From assembly GCA_903826715.1 (NCBI GenBank), contig CAIKFN010000156.1:1-33116 (forward strand): 33,116 nucleotides of DNA, given 5' to 3'. Origin of the DNA: an uncultured Actinomycetes bacterium (GTDB taxonomy: Bacteria; Actinomycetota; Acidimicrobiia; Acidimicrobiales; RAAP-2). Position 1 is the first letter of the stretch. Each line of letters opens with the position of its first letter. Below, piece by piece: positions 16,494 to 25,757 of the stretch. The notes beneath the pieces are model-generated. The model worked only from the letters and a program-made list of their open reading frames with translations, searched no databases and had not been told where the DNA came from. Position numbers and translations under genes: made by a program.

Positions 16494-17269
16494 TCCACAT
16501 TGCCTACGAACTGCACTGGGCCACTTAGTACCGCGTTTGAACCACTTAACTGAACACGAAGGTCTCCACCAGGGTTTGAAATGACGACGTCTTGATCGCA
16601 CTTGCCCAGGCTGTGCGCCACTGCAGCACTTGCGCACGTTCCTGTTCCACAGGCTTGGGTCCAACCAACTCCACGTTCAATAACGCGAAGTGAAAGATGC
16701 TTCTTATCAATGAAACGAATGAACTCAACATTTGCACCGCCAAGTTGCGCGGCAAGATCTGCTGCGAGTGATTCTCTCTCGGCGTCAGACCAAGAATGAT
16801 TATCTTCAACAACTACGTGGGGATTGCCTACGTTTGCGACACCGAGCGTTCCGGGAAGTGCATCTTTAAGAACTACTTGGCCCATATCCACGCTGCCGGT
16901 GCCTGTGTCGCCACTCATGTTGAGTGTGACAGTTTTAACCCCTGCCTGAGTTGAGACTTTGAGCTCATTCCAAGTCGCGTGTGTAGTTCGGTGAACTGCG
17001 CCAGCAAGGCAGCGGATGCCATTTCCAGACATTTCAGCAATAGAACCGTCGGCGTTATAGAGAACCATTGAAACTTCTGATCCAACTTCAGCAAGCAGCA
17101 GTCCATCTGCGCCAATTCCTGTGTGACGATTGCAGACGTCAATTGCACGCTGAGGCGTCCACCACTCGGCAGTGCCCTGTTCAATAACGTCGACAATGAA
17201 ATCATTGCCAGCACCGTGCCATTTTTGTAGAGAACGTAAAGCCACTCTTCTAGTCTCGCACGAACCCAT
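16478..17269 (-). CDS. dapF: Diaminopimelate epimerase
   Basis: KWHGAGNDFIV, MSGNGIRCLA, GVGWTQACGTGTCASAAVAH. Actual start may be near 17245. Confidence 0.96.
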   Translation of the reverse strand: MGSCETRRVALRSLQKWHGAGNDFIVDVIEQGTAEWWTPQRAIDVCNRHTGIGADGLLLAEVGSEVSMVLYNADGSIAEMSGNGIRCLAGAVHRTTHATWNELKVSTQAGVKTVTLNMSGDTGTGSVDMGQVVLKDALPGTLGVANVGNPHVVVEDNHSWSDAERESLAADLAAQLGGANVEFIRFIDKKHLSLRVIERGVGWTQACGTGTCASAAVAHSLGKCDQDVVISNPGGDLRVQLSGSNAVLSGPVQFVGNVEWLEA

Positions 17270-18185
17270 CAGAGGTTGTCAACACCTCTCGAAGCCGTTT
17301 TGCAGCGTCTCTAGGCTCTGCGAACCACTCAATGCGAGGGTCTCGGTTAAACCATGAGCGCTGGCGACGAGCGAGTCTGCGCGACTGGGTGATTGCATCA
17401 ACAACACACTCTTCAAGAGGCTGGCCATCTTCAATGTGGCGAAGTAGTTCACGGTAGCCAACCGCTTGGCGAGCAGTTCGAGACATGCCTGCGGGACTAC
17501 TTGCCAGTGAACGCACTTCTTCTAATAGACCTTGTTCCATCCAGGACCGAAAGCGCACTTCAATTCGAGTGCTCAGTAGCTCAATGTCAGGACTGAGCCC
17601 TACTTGAACAACTCGCACGGGTCCGTATTCACGCAGTCCAGATCCGAATGAAGAAAATGGTTTTCCACTTCCTAGTGTGACTTCTAGCGCTCTAGTAATT
17701 CTTCGTTCGTTGTTTGATTCCATTCGACTTGCTGCGAGTGGATCAAGTTCTTGAAGTTGCTTGTAGAGAGCATCGAGCTCAGACTTTGCCCGTTCATCGA
17801 GCTCAGCTCGAACGGAAGGAAACTGACCTGGAATATCTAGGTTGTCAAGAACTGCTCGGCCGTAAAGTCCCGTGCCTCCTACATAGAGCACTGCCCCGCC
17901 GAGATTTCTCACCATGTCAGAAGCATCACGTGCTTCTGATTGGAACTGAGCAACATTGAACTCATCATTTGGCTCAATGAGATCAATCAAGTGATACGGA
18001 ACTTCTTTTTGTTCCTGCTTAGTAGGTTTTGCAGTTCCAATATCCATGCCCTTGTAGACAGTCATTGCATCAACGCAGAGAATCTCCACATCACCCATCT
18101 CAAGAGCAAGCTCGTGTGAGAGAGCTGATTTTCCAGACGCGGTTGGCCCAACGAGCGCGACAGCCATGCCGCCATGGTTCATCAT
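17250..18185 (-). CDS. miaA: tRNA dimethylallyltransferase
   Basis: ALVGPTASGKSALSHELA, DAMTVYKGMDIGTAKP, YHLIDLIEPNDEFNVAQFQ. Confidence 0.96.
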   Translation of the reverse strand: MMNHGGMAVALVGPTASGKSALSHELALEMGDVEILCVDAMTVYKGMDIGTAKPTKQEQKEVPYHLIDLIEPNDEFNVAQFQSEARDASDMVRNLGGAVLYVGGTGLYGRAVLDNLDIPGQFPSVRAELDERAKSELDALYKQLQELDPLAASRMESNNERRITRALEVTLGSGKPFSSFGSGLREYGPVRVVQVGLSPDIELLSTRIEVRFRSWMEQGLLEEVRSLASSPAGMSRTARQAVGYRELLRHIEDGQPLEECVVDAITQSRRLARRQRSWFNRDPRIEWFAEPRDAAKRLREVLTTSDGFVRD

Positions 18186-19576
18186 GAGACGTGAAGTGGA
18201 ATTCTTACTTTGTGCTTCGGTGCTCGTAGAACAGAAACGAGTTCACCTTTTAAGTGATACGGAGCAGCCTTAAGAAGCTTCACAGTGACCAGTGAACCGG
18301 CACGGACAGGCTCATTAGTAACTGGGAAGTGGACGAGCTTGCCTTGACGAGTGCGCCCAGAAAGAACTTGATCGTTTCTGCGCGACGGTCCTTCAACCAG
18401 CACCTCTTCAGTGTTGCCAACACGAGCCTGATGCTTCTCGAGCGCAGAACGGTTAAGCACTTCCTTCAAGCGATCGAATCTTTCAGCAACTATCTCGTCT
18501 TCGATGAACTCAGACTGCATTTCTGCAGCTCTAGTTCCTTCTCGAGCAGAGAAAATAAATGTGTAGGCAGCGTCAAAGTGCGCTTCGGCGACCGCTGCGA
18601 GTGTTTCTTCAAATTCAGCTTCAGTTTCACCAGGGAATCCAACAATGATGTCGGTGGTTATTGCGAGATCGTCAATTGCAGCCCTAGCGGCGTTGAGCTT
18701 CTCCATGTAGCGCTCGATGGTGTATCCGCGCCTCATAGAGCTGAGAACACGATTAGATCCCGACTGGAGCGGTAGGTGTAGCTGGTTGCATACCGCTTTT
18801 GTTTCGAGCATTGCCCGAATAGTGTCGTCACGGAAGTCCTTGGGGTGAGGGCTGGTGAACCTGATTCGCTCAATGCCATCAATGGTTCCAAGTTCACGAA
18901 GCAGGTCTGAGAAAAGCGGACTACGTCCAGTGATGTCGCGTCCATATGAGTTGACATTTTGGCCGAGAACCGTAATTTCAGTCACGCCTGAAGCGGCAAG
19001 CATTGTTGCTTCTTGCATAATGTCTTCAACTAATCGGCTCACTTCAACACCACGGACCGAGGGCACAATGCAGTACGCACACGTGTTGTCACATCCAGTC
19101 TGGATAGTCACCCACGCCGCGAACGGAAGTTCACGAACTGCGTAAAGAGCTGGAGCCATGTCCTTATGCGCTTCAGGGTCTGGTGCGTCAAGTATTTCAA
19201 TCTGCGGGCCGTCGGTTAATGCTTTCTTCAAGAGTCCTGGAGCTGAAGTTAGATTGTGAGTTCCAAAGACAACATCGACCCAGTTGGCACGGCGCAGAAT
19301 GTCGTCACGGTCTTTTTGAGCCATGCACCCACCTACCGCAATCTGCATCTCAGGATGAGCTTTTTTGTAGTCCTTCAACTCGCCAAGCGCACTGTAAAGG
19401 CGAAGGTCAGCATTTTCTCGAATGGTGCACGTATTGAAAATCACGACGTCCGCAATTGAATCTTTTTCTGCAGGAACCAGTCCATCTGCAACCATTAAGC
19501 CCGCGAGACGTTCAGAGTCATGCTCGTTCATCTGGCATCCAAAGGTGCGAATAGCAAAAGTTTTGGGCGTTCCCAC
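18182..19576 (-). CDS. miaB: tRNA-2-methylthio-N6-dimethylallyladenosine synthase (radical SAM)
   Basis: RTFGCQMNEHDSERLAG, IQTGCDNTCAYCIVPSVRGVE, LHLPLQSGSNRVLSSMRRGYT, C-terminal TRAM. Confidence 0.97.
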   Translation of the reverse strand: MGTPKTFAIRTFGCQMNEHDSERLAGLMVADGLVPAEKDSIADVVIFNTCTIRENADLRLYSALGELKDYKKAHPEMQIAVGGCMAQKDRDDILRRANWVDVVFGTHNLTSAPGLLKKALTDGPQIEILDAPDPEAHKDMAPALYAVRELPFAAWVTIQTGCDNTCAYCIVPSVRGVEVSRLVEDIMQEATMLAASGVTEITVLGQNVNSYGRDITGRSPLFSDLLRELGTIDGIERIRFTSPHPKDFRDDTIRAMLETKAVCNQLHLPLQSGSNRVLSSMRRGYTIERYMEKLNAARAAIDDLAITTDIIVGFPGETEAEFEETLAAVAEAHFDAAYTFIFSAREGTRAAEMQSEFIEDEIVAERFDRLKEVLNRSALEKHQARVGNTEEVLVEGPSRRNDQVLSGRTRQGKLVHFPVTNEPVRAGSLVTVKLLKAAPYHLKGELVSVLRAPKHKVRIPLHVS

Positions 19577-19586
19577 GCCCTCTAGC

Positions 19587-20468
19587 CTACTCAGCGGCTA
19601 ATAATTCTTTTCGTGCCTCTCGAAAGGTAACGCCAACACCAGCAGACACAATAAGGACTAATCCAAGGATGTCCAGGGCAGTTATTTTTTCAGACAGCAA
19701 AATAACGCCAATCATGAACGCGAGCGCTGGGTCGAGTGACATCATCACTCCGGCAGTAGCTGGTTTTACACGTCTAAAGGCCAAGAGCTCTGCTCCAAAT
19801 CCGAACACAATTGACATGGTCGCCACTATCAGCATTCGAGCACTCAAGTAAGGCTGTGACAACAATGTGTGTGCAGATCCAACAATAAATGGAAGACAAA
19901 AAATTGTTGAGATCGACATTGAAACAGCAAGACCTTCAAAGCCAAGTGTTTGTCCGCCCATTCGGTGTGACGCCAATATGTACGATGCCCAGCCGAGCCC
20001 AGCACCAACAGCGAAAACTGCACCAGCAAATGTCACTCCACCACCAGGGTGAGACAAGCAAACAACTCCTACTCCTCCAAGAAGAATGAGTAGAAACTGA
20101 TTCCATGATCTTTTGCCAAGTGCGGCAACTAAAAATGGACCTGTAATAAATTCAATACATACTGCACTACCTAGCGGAATTCTTTCGATTGCTTGGTAGA
20201 ACGCCTGATTCATAAATGCAGTAACAAATCCAAAGATCAATGCTGTGATCCATTGTTCTTTTGTCCATTTCCTCAAATTTGGTCGTGAAATTGCGAGCAA
20301 AACAATTGCGCCAAATGCAAAGCGCCAACCGCTCGAAGCGGCAGGGCCAATAGCTCTAAAAATAGGTTGAATAATTGCAACAGACCAAGGAATCAGTGTC
20401 GCCCCGGTCATTAGAAGCGCTAGCCCCTCGAATGTATTTCGTTTTTGACTCTTTGTGTGAAGGCTCAA
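19587..20468 (-). CDS. EamA/RhtA-type 10-TM transporter (candidate amino-acid/metabolite exporter)
   Basis: Two EamA repeats, e.g. SGWRFAFGAIVLLAISRPNLRKW, RVKPATAGVMMSLDPALAFMIGVILLSEKITALDILGLVLIVSAGVG. Confidence 0.85.
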   Translation of the reverse strand: MSLHTKSQKRNTFEGLALLMTGATLIPWSVAIIQPIFRAIGPAASSGWRFAFGAIVLLAISRPNLRKWTKEQWITALIFGFVTAFMNQAFYQAIERIPLGSAVCIEFITGPFLVAALGKRSWNQFLLILLGGVGVVCLSHPGGGVTFAGAVFAVGAGLGWASYILASHRMGGQTLGFEGLAVSMSISTIFCLPFIVGSAHTLLSQPYLSARMLIVATMSIVFGFGAELLAFRRVKPATAGVMMSLDPALAFMIGVILLSEKITALDILGLVLIVSAGVGVTFREARKELLAAE

Positions 20469-21313
20469 CGAGTTTCCAGGCCAGTACGATCAGCGTTAAG
20501 AGTAAGCACTTGTCCTGGAATCGAGTTCATCTGAAGGAACTCATTCGCAGCTTTGGCGATTCCGGGTGCATTTTTTTGAGTACTGAGACCCAACATGGTT
20601 GAACCTGCCCCCGACCAACACGAAGCCGCGGCACCCGCATCACGAAGTGCTTGTAGCAACGGGGCGGCAAATGGGAGAAGTGGCATTCGGTACGGCTGGT
20701 GAAGATAGTCATCCATTGCAGATGAAACAAAATCCTGATGATTAGCAAGCCCCGCAATCAGAAGGCCTAGTGAATTGAGATTATGAACCGCATCAGCAAA
20801 TGGGACTTGCTTCGGAAGTACTCGCCGAGCATCAGCAGTTGCCAACTCTTCATCGGGAATAACAACCACAAAGCGCCACTCATTATCAAGTTGCAACGGC
20901 CGAGCAACGATAGATCCATCTTTTTCTAGATTTGCAACAACCAGTCCACCAAGTAGTGACGCGGCGGCATTCTCTGCGTGACCATCAATCTTGGTGGCGA
21001 TGCCAAGAACATCATTCGATCCTGCCGCAGAAGCAGCCGCCAGCGCTAACGAAGCTGAGGATCCAAGTCCCCTTGACAGTGGAATTCCTGACTTTACGTG
21101 CATCTTGTAGTTGGAGTGTCCAAGAACTTGTGTGGCGATTTGTGCAGCCATATGATTCTCGTCGTCAAATAGTCCAGCACCGTAGCCTTCCGACGAGATT
21201 TCAAAAGAATCACTCGGCTCAATTGATACCTCTATATAGAGCTCAAGGGCAACCGCCAGCGCATCGAACCCTGGGCCTAGGTTGGCTGATGAGGCTGGAA
21301 CGCGTGCGAGCAT
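20465..21313 (-). CDS. thrB: Homoserine kinase (GHMP family)
   Basis: VPASSANLGPGFDALAVAL, SGIPLSRGLGSSASLALAAASAAG. Confidence 0.92.
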   Translation of the reverse strand: MLARVPASSANLGPGFDALAVALELYIEVSIEPSDSFEISSEGYGAGLFDDENHMAAQIATQVLGHSNYKMHVKSGIPLSRGLGSSASLALAAASAAGSNDVLGIATKIDGHAENAAASLLGGLVVANLEKDGSIVARPLQLDNEWRFVVVIPDEELATADARRVLPKQVPFADAVHNLNSLGLLIAGLANHQDFVSSAMDDYLHQPYRMPLLPFAAPLLQALRDAGAAASCWSGAGSTMLGLSTQKNAPGIAKAANEFLQMNSIPGQVLTLNADRTGLETR

Positions 21314-21317
21314 GTAT

Positions 21318-22559
21318 CTAGCGTAGGCGTTGCCAGAGCGATGGTGGAGTTGCGCTCTTTTGGGCAGTAAGTGGTATTCGGTACTTTTTTACCCCATTAA
21401 CAATTAGCCAAGCCACAACATCACCCTTATGAATACTTTTGGTCAACTGTTTTATTTGAAGTTTCATGGGCAAAGTTGGCGAAGTTGAGGACCAGAGAAC
21501 TGTTGTTTTCTTGGCGACCCCAAATGATGTCGTGTGGTTACCCCAACCAATAATGCCAACAGAACTATTTTTTAGAAATGTGTAGTGAGCATCCGCCGCT
21601 ACTGAAGCAACGACTGAGTTATCTAGAGCCAATGCGGCCTCACCCGCAGGAGTTAATAAGTCGCCACCCTGCATGCCTAGTACTACTGCATAGGCAATCT
21701 GGGGTTGACTATTAACTATAAATGACATCGCCATCACATCACATCCACCTGCTTCAGTCGTTCTACCCGACTTAACTCCAATAACGTTGTTCGTACCCAC
21801 AAATGGTGTGAACGTTCCAACACTTCCGGCGACAGGAAGTACGACATTTTGTTGAATAACTATCGAACGCACGAGCGGTGACTTCATAATTTCAGCTGCG
21901 AGTTGTGCTTGATCTTGTGCTGTAGAAACAGATCCCGATCCGAATCCAGAAACGTCTACGTAATGAGTGCTCGAGAGTCCAAGAATTGTCGCATCTTCAT
22001 TCATTGTTGTCACAAATTTGTCTACAGAGCCAGAGACCATATTCGCCAGCAGAACTGCATAGTTGCTCGCAGAGTGAACTAAAAGTCCCGCTAGCAGATC
22101 GCGCTCACAGACCTTCTCTCCCTCGATCACATACGCACTTGACTGACCTTGAGCTTTCATTTCTTCATACGTCACGACGTCAGCTCTAGAGATGACCACA
22201 CATGGGCCAGAGTCTGATGAAGTTGCTGCAGGATAGCCAAGAGGGTCTGCGGCTAAGACAACATACGTAGTCATCATTTTTGTAAGGCTGGCAATTGGGC
22301 GAACTTGATCATTATGTGACTCGAGCACACCCATTGAAGGAACATCAATTGCAGCGCTACCGATACCTGGCCACGCGTATGGAACTTTCGTGGCCGGCAA
22401 ACTCGATGTAATCGACATTAAAGACAACGATGCCTCTGCAGGCTTATTTAAAAGCGGCAATTGCATCGAAACAATTATTCCTGTGGCGACAGTTGCTCCA
22501 ATTAGCAGAGAACCAAACCTTATGAATAAGCCACTAAGGGCAGGATGCTTTACTGACAC
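21318..22559 (-). CDS. D-alanyl-D-alanine carboxypeptidase (low-MW PBP, S11)
   Basis: SxxK = SLTK, SxN = SASN, KTG-like = KSG (GVKSGRTTEAGGCDVMA); N-terminal TM/signal. Confidence 0.9.
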   Translation of the reverse strand: MSVKHPALSGLFIRFGSLLIGATVATGIIVSMQLPLLNKPAEASLSLMSITSSLPATKVPYAWPGIGSAAIDVPSMGVLESHNDQVRPIASLTKMMTTYVVLAADPLGYPAATSSDSGPCVVISRADVVTYEEMKAQGQSSAYVIEGEKVCERDLLAGLLVHSASNYAVLLANMVSGSVDKFVTTMNEDATILGLSSTHYVDVSGFGSGSVSTAQDQAQLAAEIMKSPLVRSIVIQQNVVLPVAGSVGTFTPFVGTNNVIGVKSGRTTEAGGCDVMAMSFIVNSQPQIAYAVVLGMQGGDLLTPAGEAALALDNSVVASVAADAHYTFLKNSSVGIIGWGNHTTSFGVAKKTTVLWSSTSPTLPMKLQIKQLTKSIHKGDVVAWLIVNGVKKYRIPLTAQKSATPPSLWQRLR

Positions 22560-22562
22560 GGC

Positions 22563-24935
22563 CTAAAGTGAGGTTTTCTCGTCGTACTGTTCTTGAGTCA
22601 TAAGCACTCGACGTGCCTTGGAACCATCACCCGCTGCGACAATACCTTCTTCTTCTAATTGATCCATCAAACGACCTGCACGAGCGAAGCCAACTCGAAG
22701 CTTTCGTTGCAACATAGAAGTTGAACCTTGTTGAGTGGAGAGCACTAGACGGCGAGCCTCATGGAGCACCATGTCATCGTCATCGCTAGCGGACGCATTC
22801 AGAGAGCCACTTCCAGTGCGGCCAATTGGTATGTCTTGAGCCAGGATTGTTTCAGCTCGCCCACCTTGAGCCTTCCAGTTTTCAACAATCTTTCTAACTT
22901 CATCTTCTGATACCCAAGGAGATTGCAGGCGTCGTGCGATGTTGCTTGACGCCGTTACAAGCAACATGTCACCTTTTCCGATTAGTCGCTCAGCACCGCT
23001 TTGGTCCAAAATCACTCTGCTATCAGCAAGCGAAGAAACTGCAAACGCCATACGACTTGGCACATTGGCCTTAATGACTCCAGTAATGACATCAACACTT
23101 GGGCGCTGGGTAGCAAGCACCAAGTGGATACCAACAGCACGAGCCATCTGCGCAATTCGAACTACCGACTCTTCAACGTCACGAGCAGCAACCATCATGA
23201 GGTCGTTGAGCTCGTCCACAACAATGACTATGTATGGGAATTTCTCTGGTCCAGGTTGTTCTTCAACATCAGACTCGAGTCCTGATCCACGTTCAATGGC
23301 TTCAGCTACCTGTTCACGAACTGAGGGCTCAGGCTGGAGTTCTCCTCGAGCAATCATCTCCTGATAGCTCGTAATGTCACGAGCTCCGCTGGCGGCGAGG
23401 ATGTCGTAGCGGCGCTCCATTTCTTTTACAGCCCAAGCAAGCATCCCTGCAGCCTTCTTAGGGTCAACAACGACAGGCGCAATCAGGTGTGGAAGGTCGT
23501 TGTACTGCCCCATTTCAACTCGTTTGGGGTCAATGAGAACTAAACGAAGTTGATCTGGTGTTGCGCGCATTACAAGCGAAGTCACAAGTGAGTTGATGCA
23601 CGAACTCTTTCCAGCACCAGTGGCACCTGAAATTAGAACGTGCGGCATCTCTCCGAGATTGACAACCACTGTTTTCCCAGAGATGTCTTTTCCAATTGGA
23701 ACGTCAAGAGCGTGATGTGCACCCACCGCTTCATCTGAAGCAAGAAGGTCACCGAGTGCCACCAGAGTGCGCTGGCGATTTGGAACTTCAACACCAATTG
23801 CTGATCGTCCTGGAATAGGAGCCAAGATTCGAACATCTGGCGATGCCATGGCGTAGGCAATGTCTTTGTTGAGCGAGGTAACGCGTGCCACCTTGACACC
23901 AGGTCCAAGTTCTAACTCATAACGAGTCACGGTTGGTCCAACTGTGTAACCAACGAGGGTTGTATCCACTCCGTGAGCCGCGAGGGCGGTGACTAATTCA
24001 GCGCCTGCAGTATCAATTGCACTTCTATCTTGTTTTTGTTCCTTGGTACGCCCAAGTAGCGACATTGGTGGAAGCACCCAGTCGCTGTGCACTGGAGCAA
24101 CTTTGGCTACAGCTTTTACAGGATTTGCAGGTGCGTGATCAGCTGGTAGCGCAGGAGGTGGAATTTCTTCTTCGTATTCCACTACAACTTCTTCAGGGAA
24201 TTCCTCTTCGTAAATAAAAGGTTCTGGAAGCGGTTCAATTTCCTCCACTTGATTCTTTTTACGACGACGTGGTTTTTCTTCGACTTCTACTGCTTCTTCA
24301 TAATTCTCATCAACTTGAGGACGTGAATTCCACCACGAAGCGAGACGGCCACCAAGAGCACGCATTAATGCGCCGAAGGCAAATACAAGTGCGCGAAGGC
24401 CTATGCCAGTTGTCACCATGATTGCAACGACTATCACTGCAAGCAAAACAACTAGTGCACCAGCAATTCCAATTGTTCGGTGAAGTCCTCCGCCCACAAT
24501 CACCCCTAGCCATCCACCAGCGTGCGCGAGATGTGAAGTGGTCGCACTTAGAGATGGCCTTCCACCAAAAAGATCACCGAGTCCGCAAGCTCCAACTAGT
24601 CCGAGTCCAATGCCCCAAGCAAATTTTGTGCGATCTACTTCAAGGTTTCCCCAGATGAGACCAGCGCCGAGACCAACAAGCGTCGGAGGAAGTGCAAAAC
24701 GTCCAATGCCTAATAGAGAAGAAAGTGCCTTTGAAATACTGTGGCCTACTGGTCCAAGTGCCCCTGCCTCAGCCAACAGGGAAAATAGGCCAAGAACAAC
24801 CAGAAGGACTATCCAAATGTCTCGTTCATGACGCTTCCAGGCCGACGGCGTGTCCGTAGGTGCTGAGCGCTTCGTTGAACGAGCGGGAGCCTTTTTTGCT
24901 GGCTTTTTCTTGTGTCGTGCTTGTGCCACAACCAT
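22563..24935 (-). CDS. ftsK: DNA translocase FtsK/SpoIIIE
   Basis: N-terminal TM bundle, ISGATGAGKSSCINSL, PYIVIVVDELNDLMM, ATQRPSVDVITGVIKANVPSRMAF, C-terminal gamma domain SMLQRKLRVGFARAGRLMDQLEEEGIV. Confidence 0.97.
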   Translation of the reverse strand: MVVAQARHKKKPAKKAPARSTKRSAPTDTPSAWKRHERDIWIVLLVVLGLFSLLAEAGALGPVGHSISKALSSLLGIGRFALPPTLVGLGAGLIWGNLEVDRTKFAWGIGLGLVGACGLGDLFGGRPSLSATTSHLAHAGGWLGVIVGGGLHRTIGIAGALVVLLAVIVVAIMVTTGIGLRALVFAFGALMRALGGRLASWWNSRPQVDENYEEAVEVEEKPRRRKKNQVEEIEPLPEPFIYEEEFPEEVVVEYEEEIPPPALPADHAPANPVKAVAKVAPVHSDWVLPPMSLLGRTKEQKQDRSAIDTAGAELVTALAAHGVDTTLVGYTVGPTVTRYELELGPGVKVARVTSLNKDIAYAMASPDVRILAPIPGRSAIGVEVPNRQRTLVALGDLLASDEAVGAHHALDVPIGKDISGKTVVVNLGEMPHVLISGATGAGKSSCINSLVTSLVMRATPDQLRLVLIDPKRVEMGQYNDLPHLIAPVVVDPKKAAGMLAWAVKEMERRYDILAASGARDITSYQEMIARGELQPEPSVREQVAEAIERGSGLESDVEEQPGPEKFPYIVIVVDELNDLMMVAARDVEESVVRIAQMARAVGIHLVLATQRPSVDVITGVIKANVPSRMAFAVSSLADSRVILDQSGAERLIGKGDMLLVTASSNIARRLQSPWVSEDEVRKIVENWKAQGGRAETILAQDIPIGRTGSGSLNASASDDDDMVLHEARRLVLSTQQGSTSMLQRKLRVGFARAGRLMDQLEEEGIVAAGDGSKARRVLMTQEQYDEKTSL

Positions 24936-24989
24936 CTAACTTACTGAACATATGCCCATTTTTAGTGCCAATCCACCTAGTCTGGTTTC

Positions 24990-25757
24990 ATGCCACAGCC
25001 AGATAGTTCTTCCGTCAAACTCGCCGAACGTCTTGGGGTCAGTGCCCACGTTGGCTCTATTGTCTCTTCAAAGCAAATAAGCACGTCGCTCTATGAGGTT
25101 GTGCTTGCAGGGAACGCTGAAAAACTTGCTGGTGTGCCGGGCAACGACGTGATGGTTCGAATGGCTGATGCCAATGGAGCGTTTGGTCGCCGGCGTTACA
25201 GCGTTCGCTCAGTTGACCCAGAAAATGACCAGTTCACTCTCTGGGTCAGCACAGATCATGAAGGACCAGGCAGCCGCTGGGCAAAGACCGCCAAACCTGG
25301 AGACGAAGTTGACCTGGTGGGGCCACGCGGAAAAATTCCTTTAGACCCACTTGCAGATTGGTATCTGTTCATGGGTGACGTTTCTGGCCTAGCCGCTTTT
25401 TACCGAATGGCCGAGAGTATTGAACTTCCGGGCAAGGCAATCTTCATTGTTGAAACAAAGCATGATGACGATTCGCTAACCGTTGCATTTGACGAAGGAC
25501 TTGGAGTCACTGGAATCTTCGTAGATAAAAATGGTCGAGCAGAAAATGACCCGGCAGGACTTCTCAGTGGTCTTAGTGCATTCGCATTCCCCGCTGATGA
25601 AGGTCACGCGTATCTCTTTGGAGAATTTACGATTACAAAAGTTCTACGCGAAGCATTGCTTGACCGTGGACTAAAGGACGAACAAATTAGTCGCAAAGCT
25701 TTTTGGCGCCATGGAGAGAAGAACGCCGAGAACGGCGAACCAAACAAGCAGGATTAA
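24990..25757 (+). CDS. Siderophore-interacting protein / FAD-dependent reductase family (ViuB/SIP-like)
   Basis: FAD-binding RRRYSVRSVD, GPGSRWAKTAKPGDEVDLVGPRGKIPL, GDVSGLAAFYRMAESI, C-terminal SRKAFWRHGEKN. Confidence 0.82.
   Translation: MPQPDSSSVKLAERLGVSAHVGSIVSSKQISTSLYEVVLAGNAEKLAGVPGNDVMVRMADANGAFGRRRYSVRSVDPENDQFTLWVSTDHEGPGSRWAKTAKPGDEVDLVGPRGKIPLDPLADWYLFMGDVSGLAAFYRMAESIELPGKAIFIVETKHDDDSLTVAFDEGLGVTGIFVDKNGRAENDPAGLLSGLSAFAFPADEGHAYLFGEFTITKVLREALLDRGLKDEQISRKAFWRHGEKNAENGEPNKQD

Noticed and set aside
16494-16664. N-terminal extension of hflX ORF (MDPSLWNRNVRKCC...)
   Set aside because: Out-of-frame translation of dapF; a GTG start at 16493 fits HflX homology better.
22939-23364. 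Plus-strand 141-aa ORF opposite ftsK
   Set aside because: Antisense to the conserved FtsK motor domain; no domain signature.
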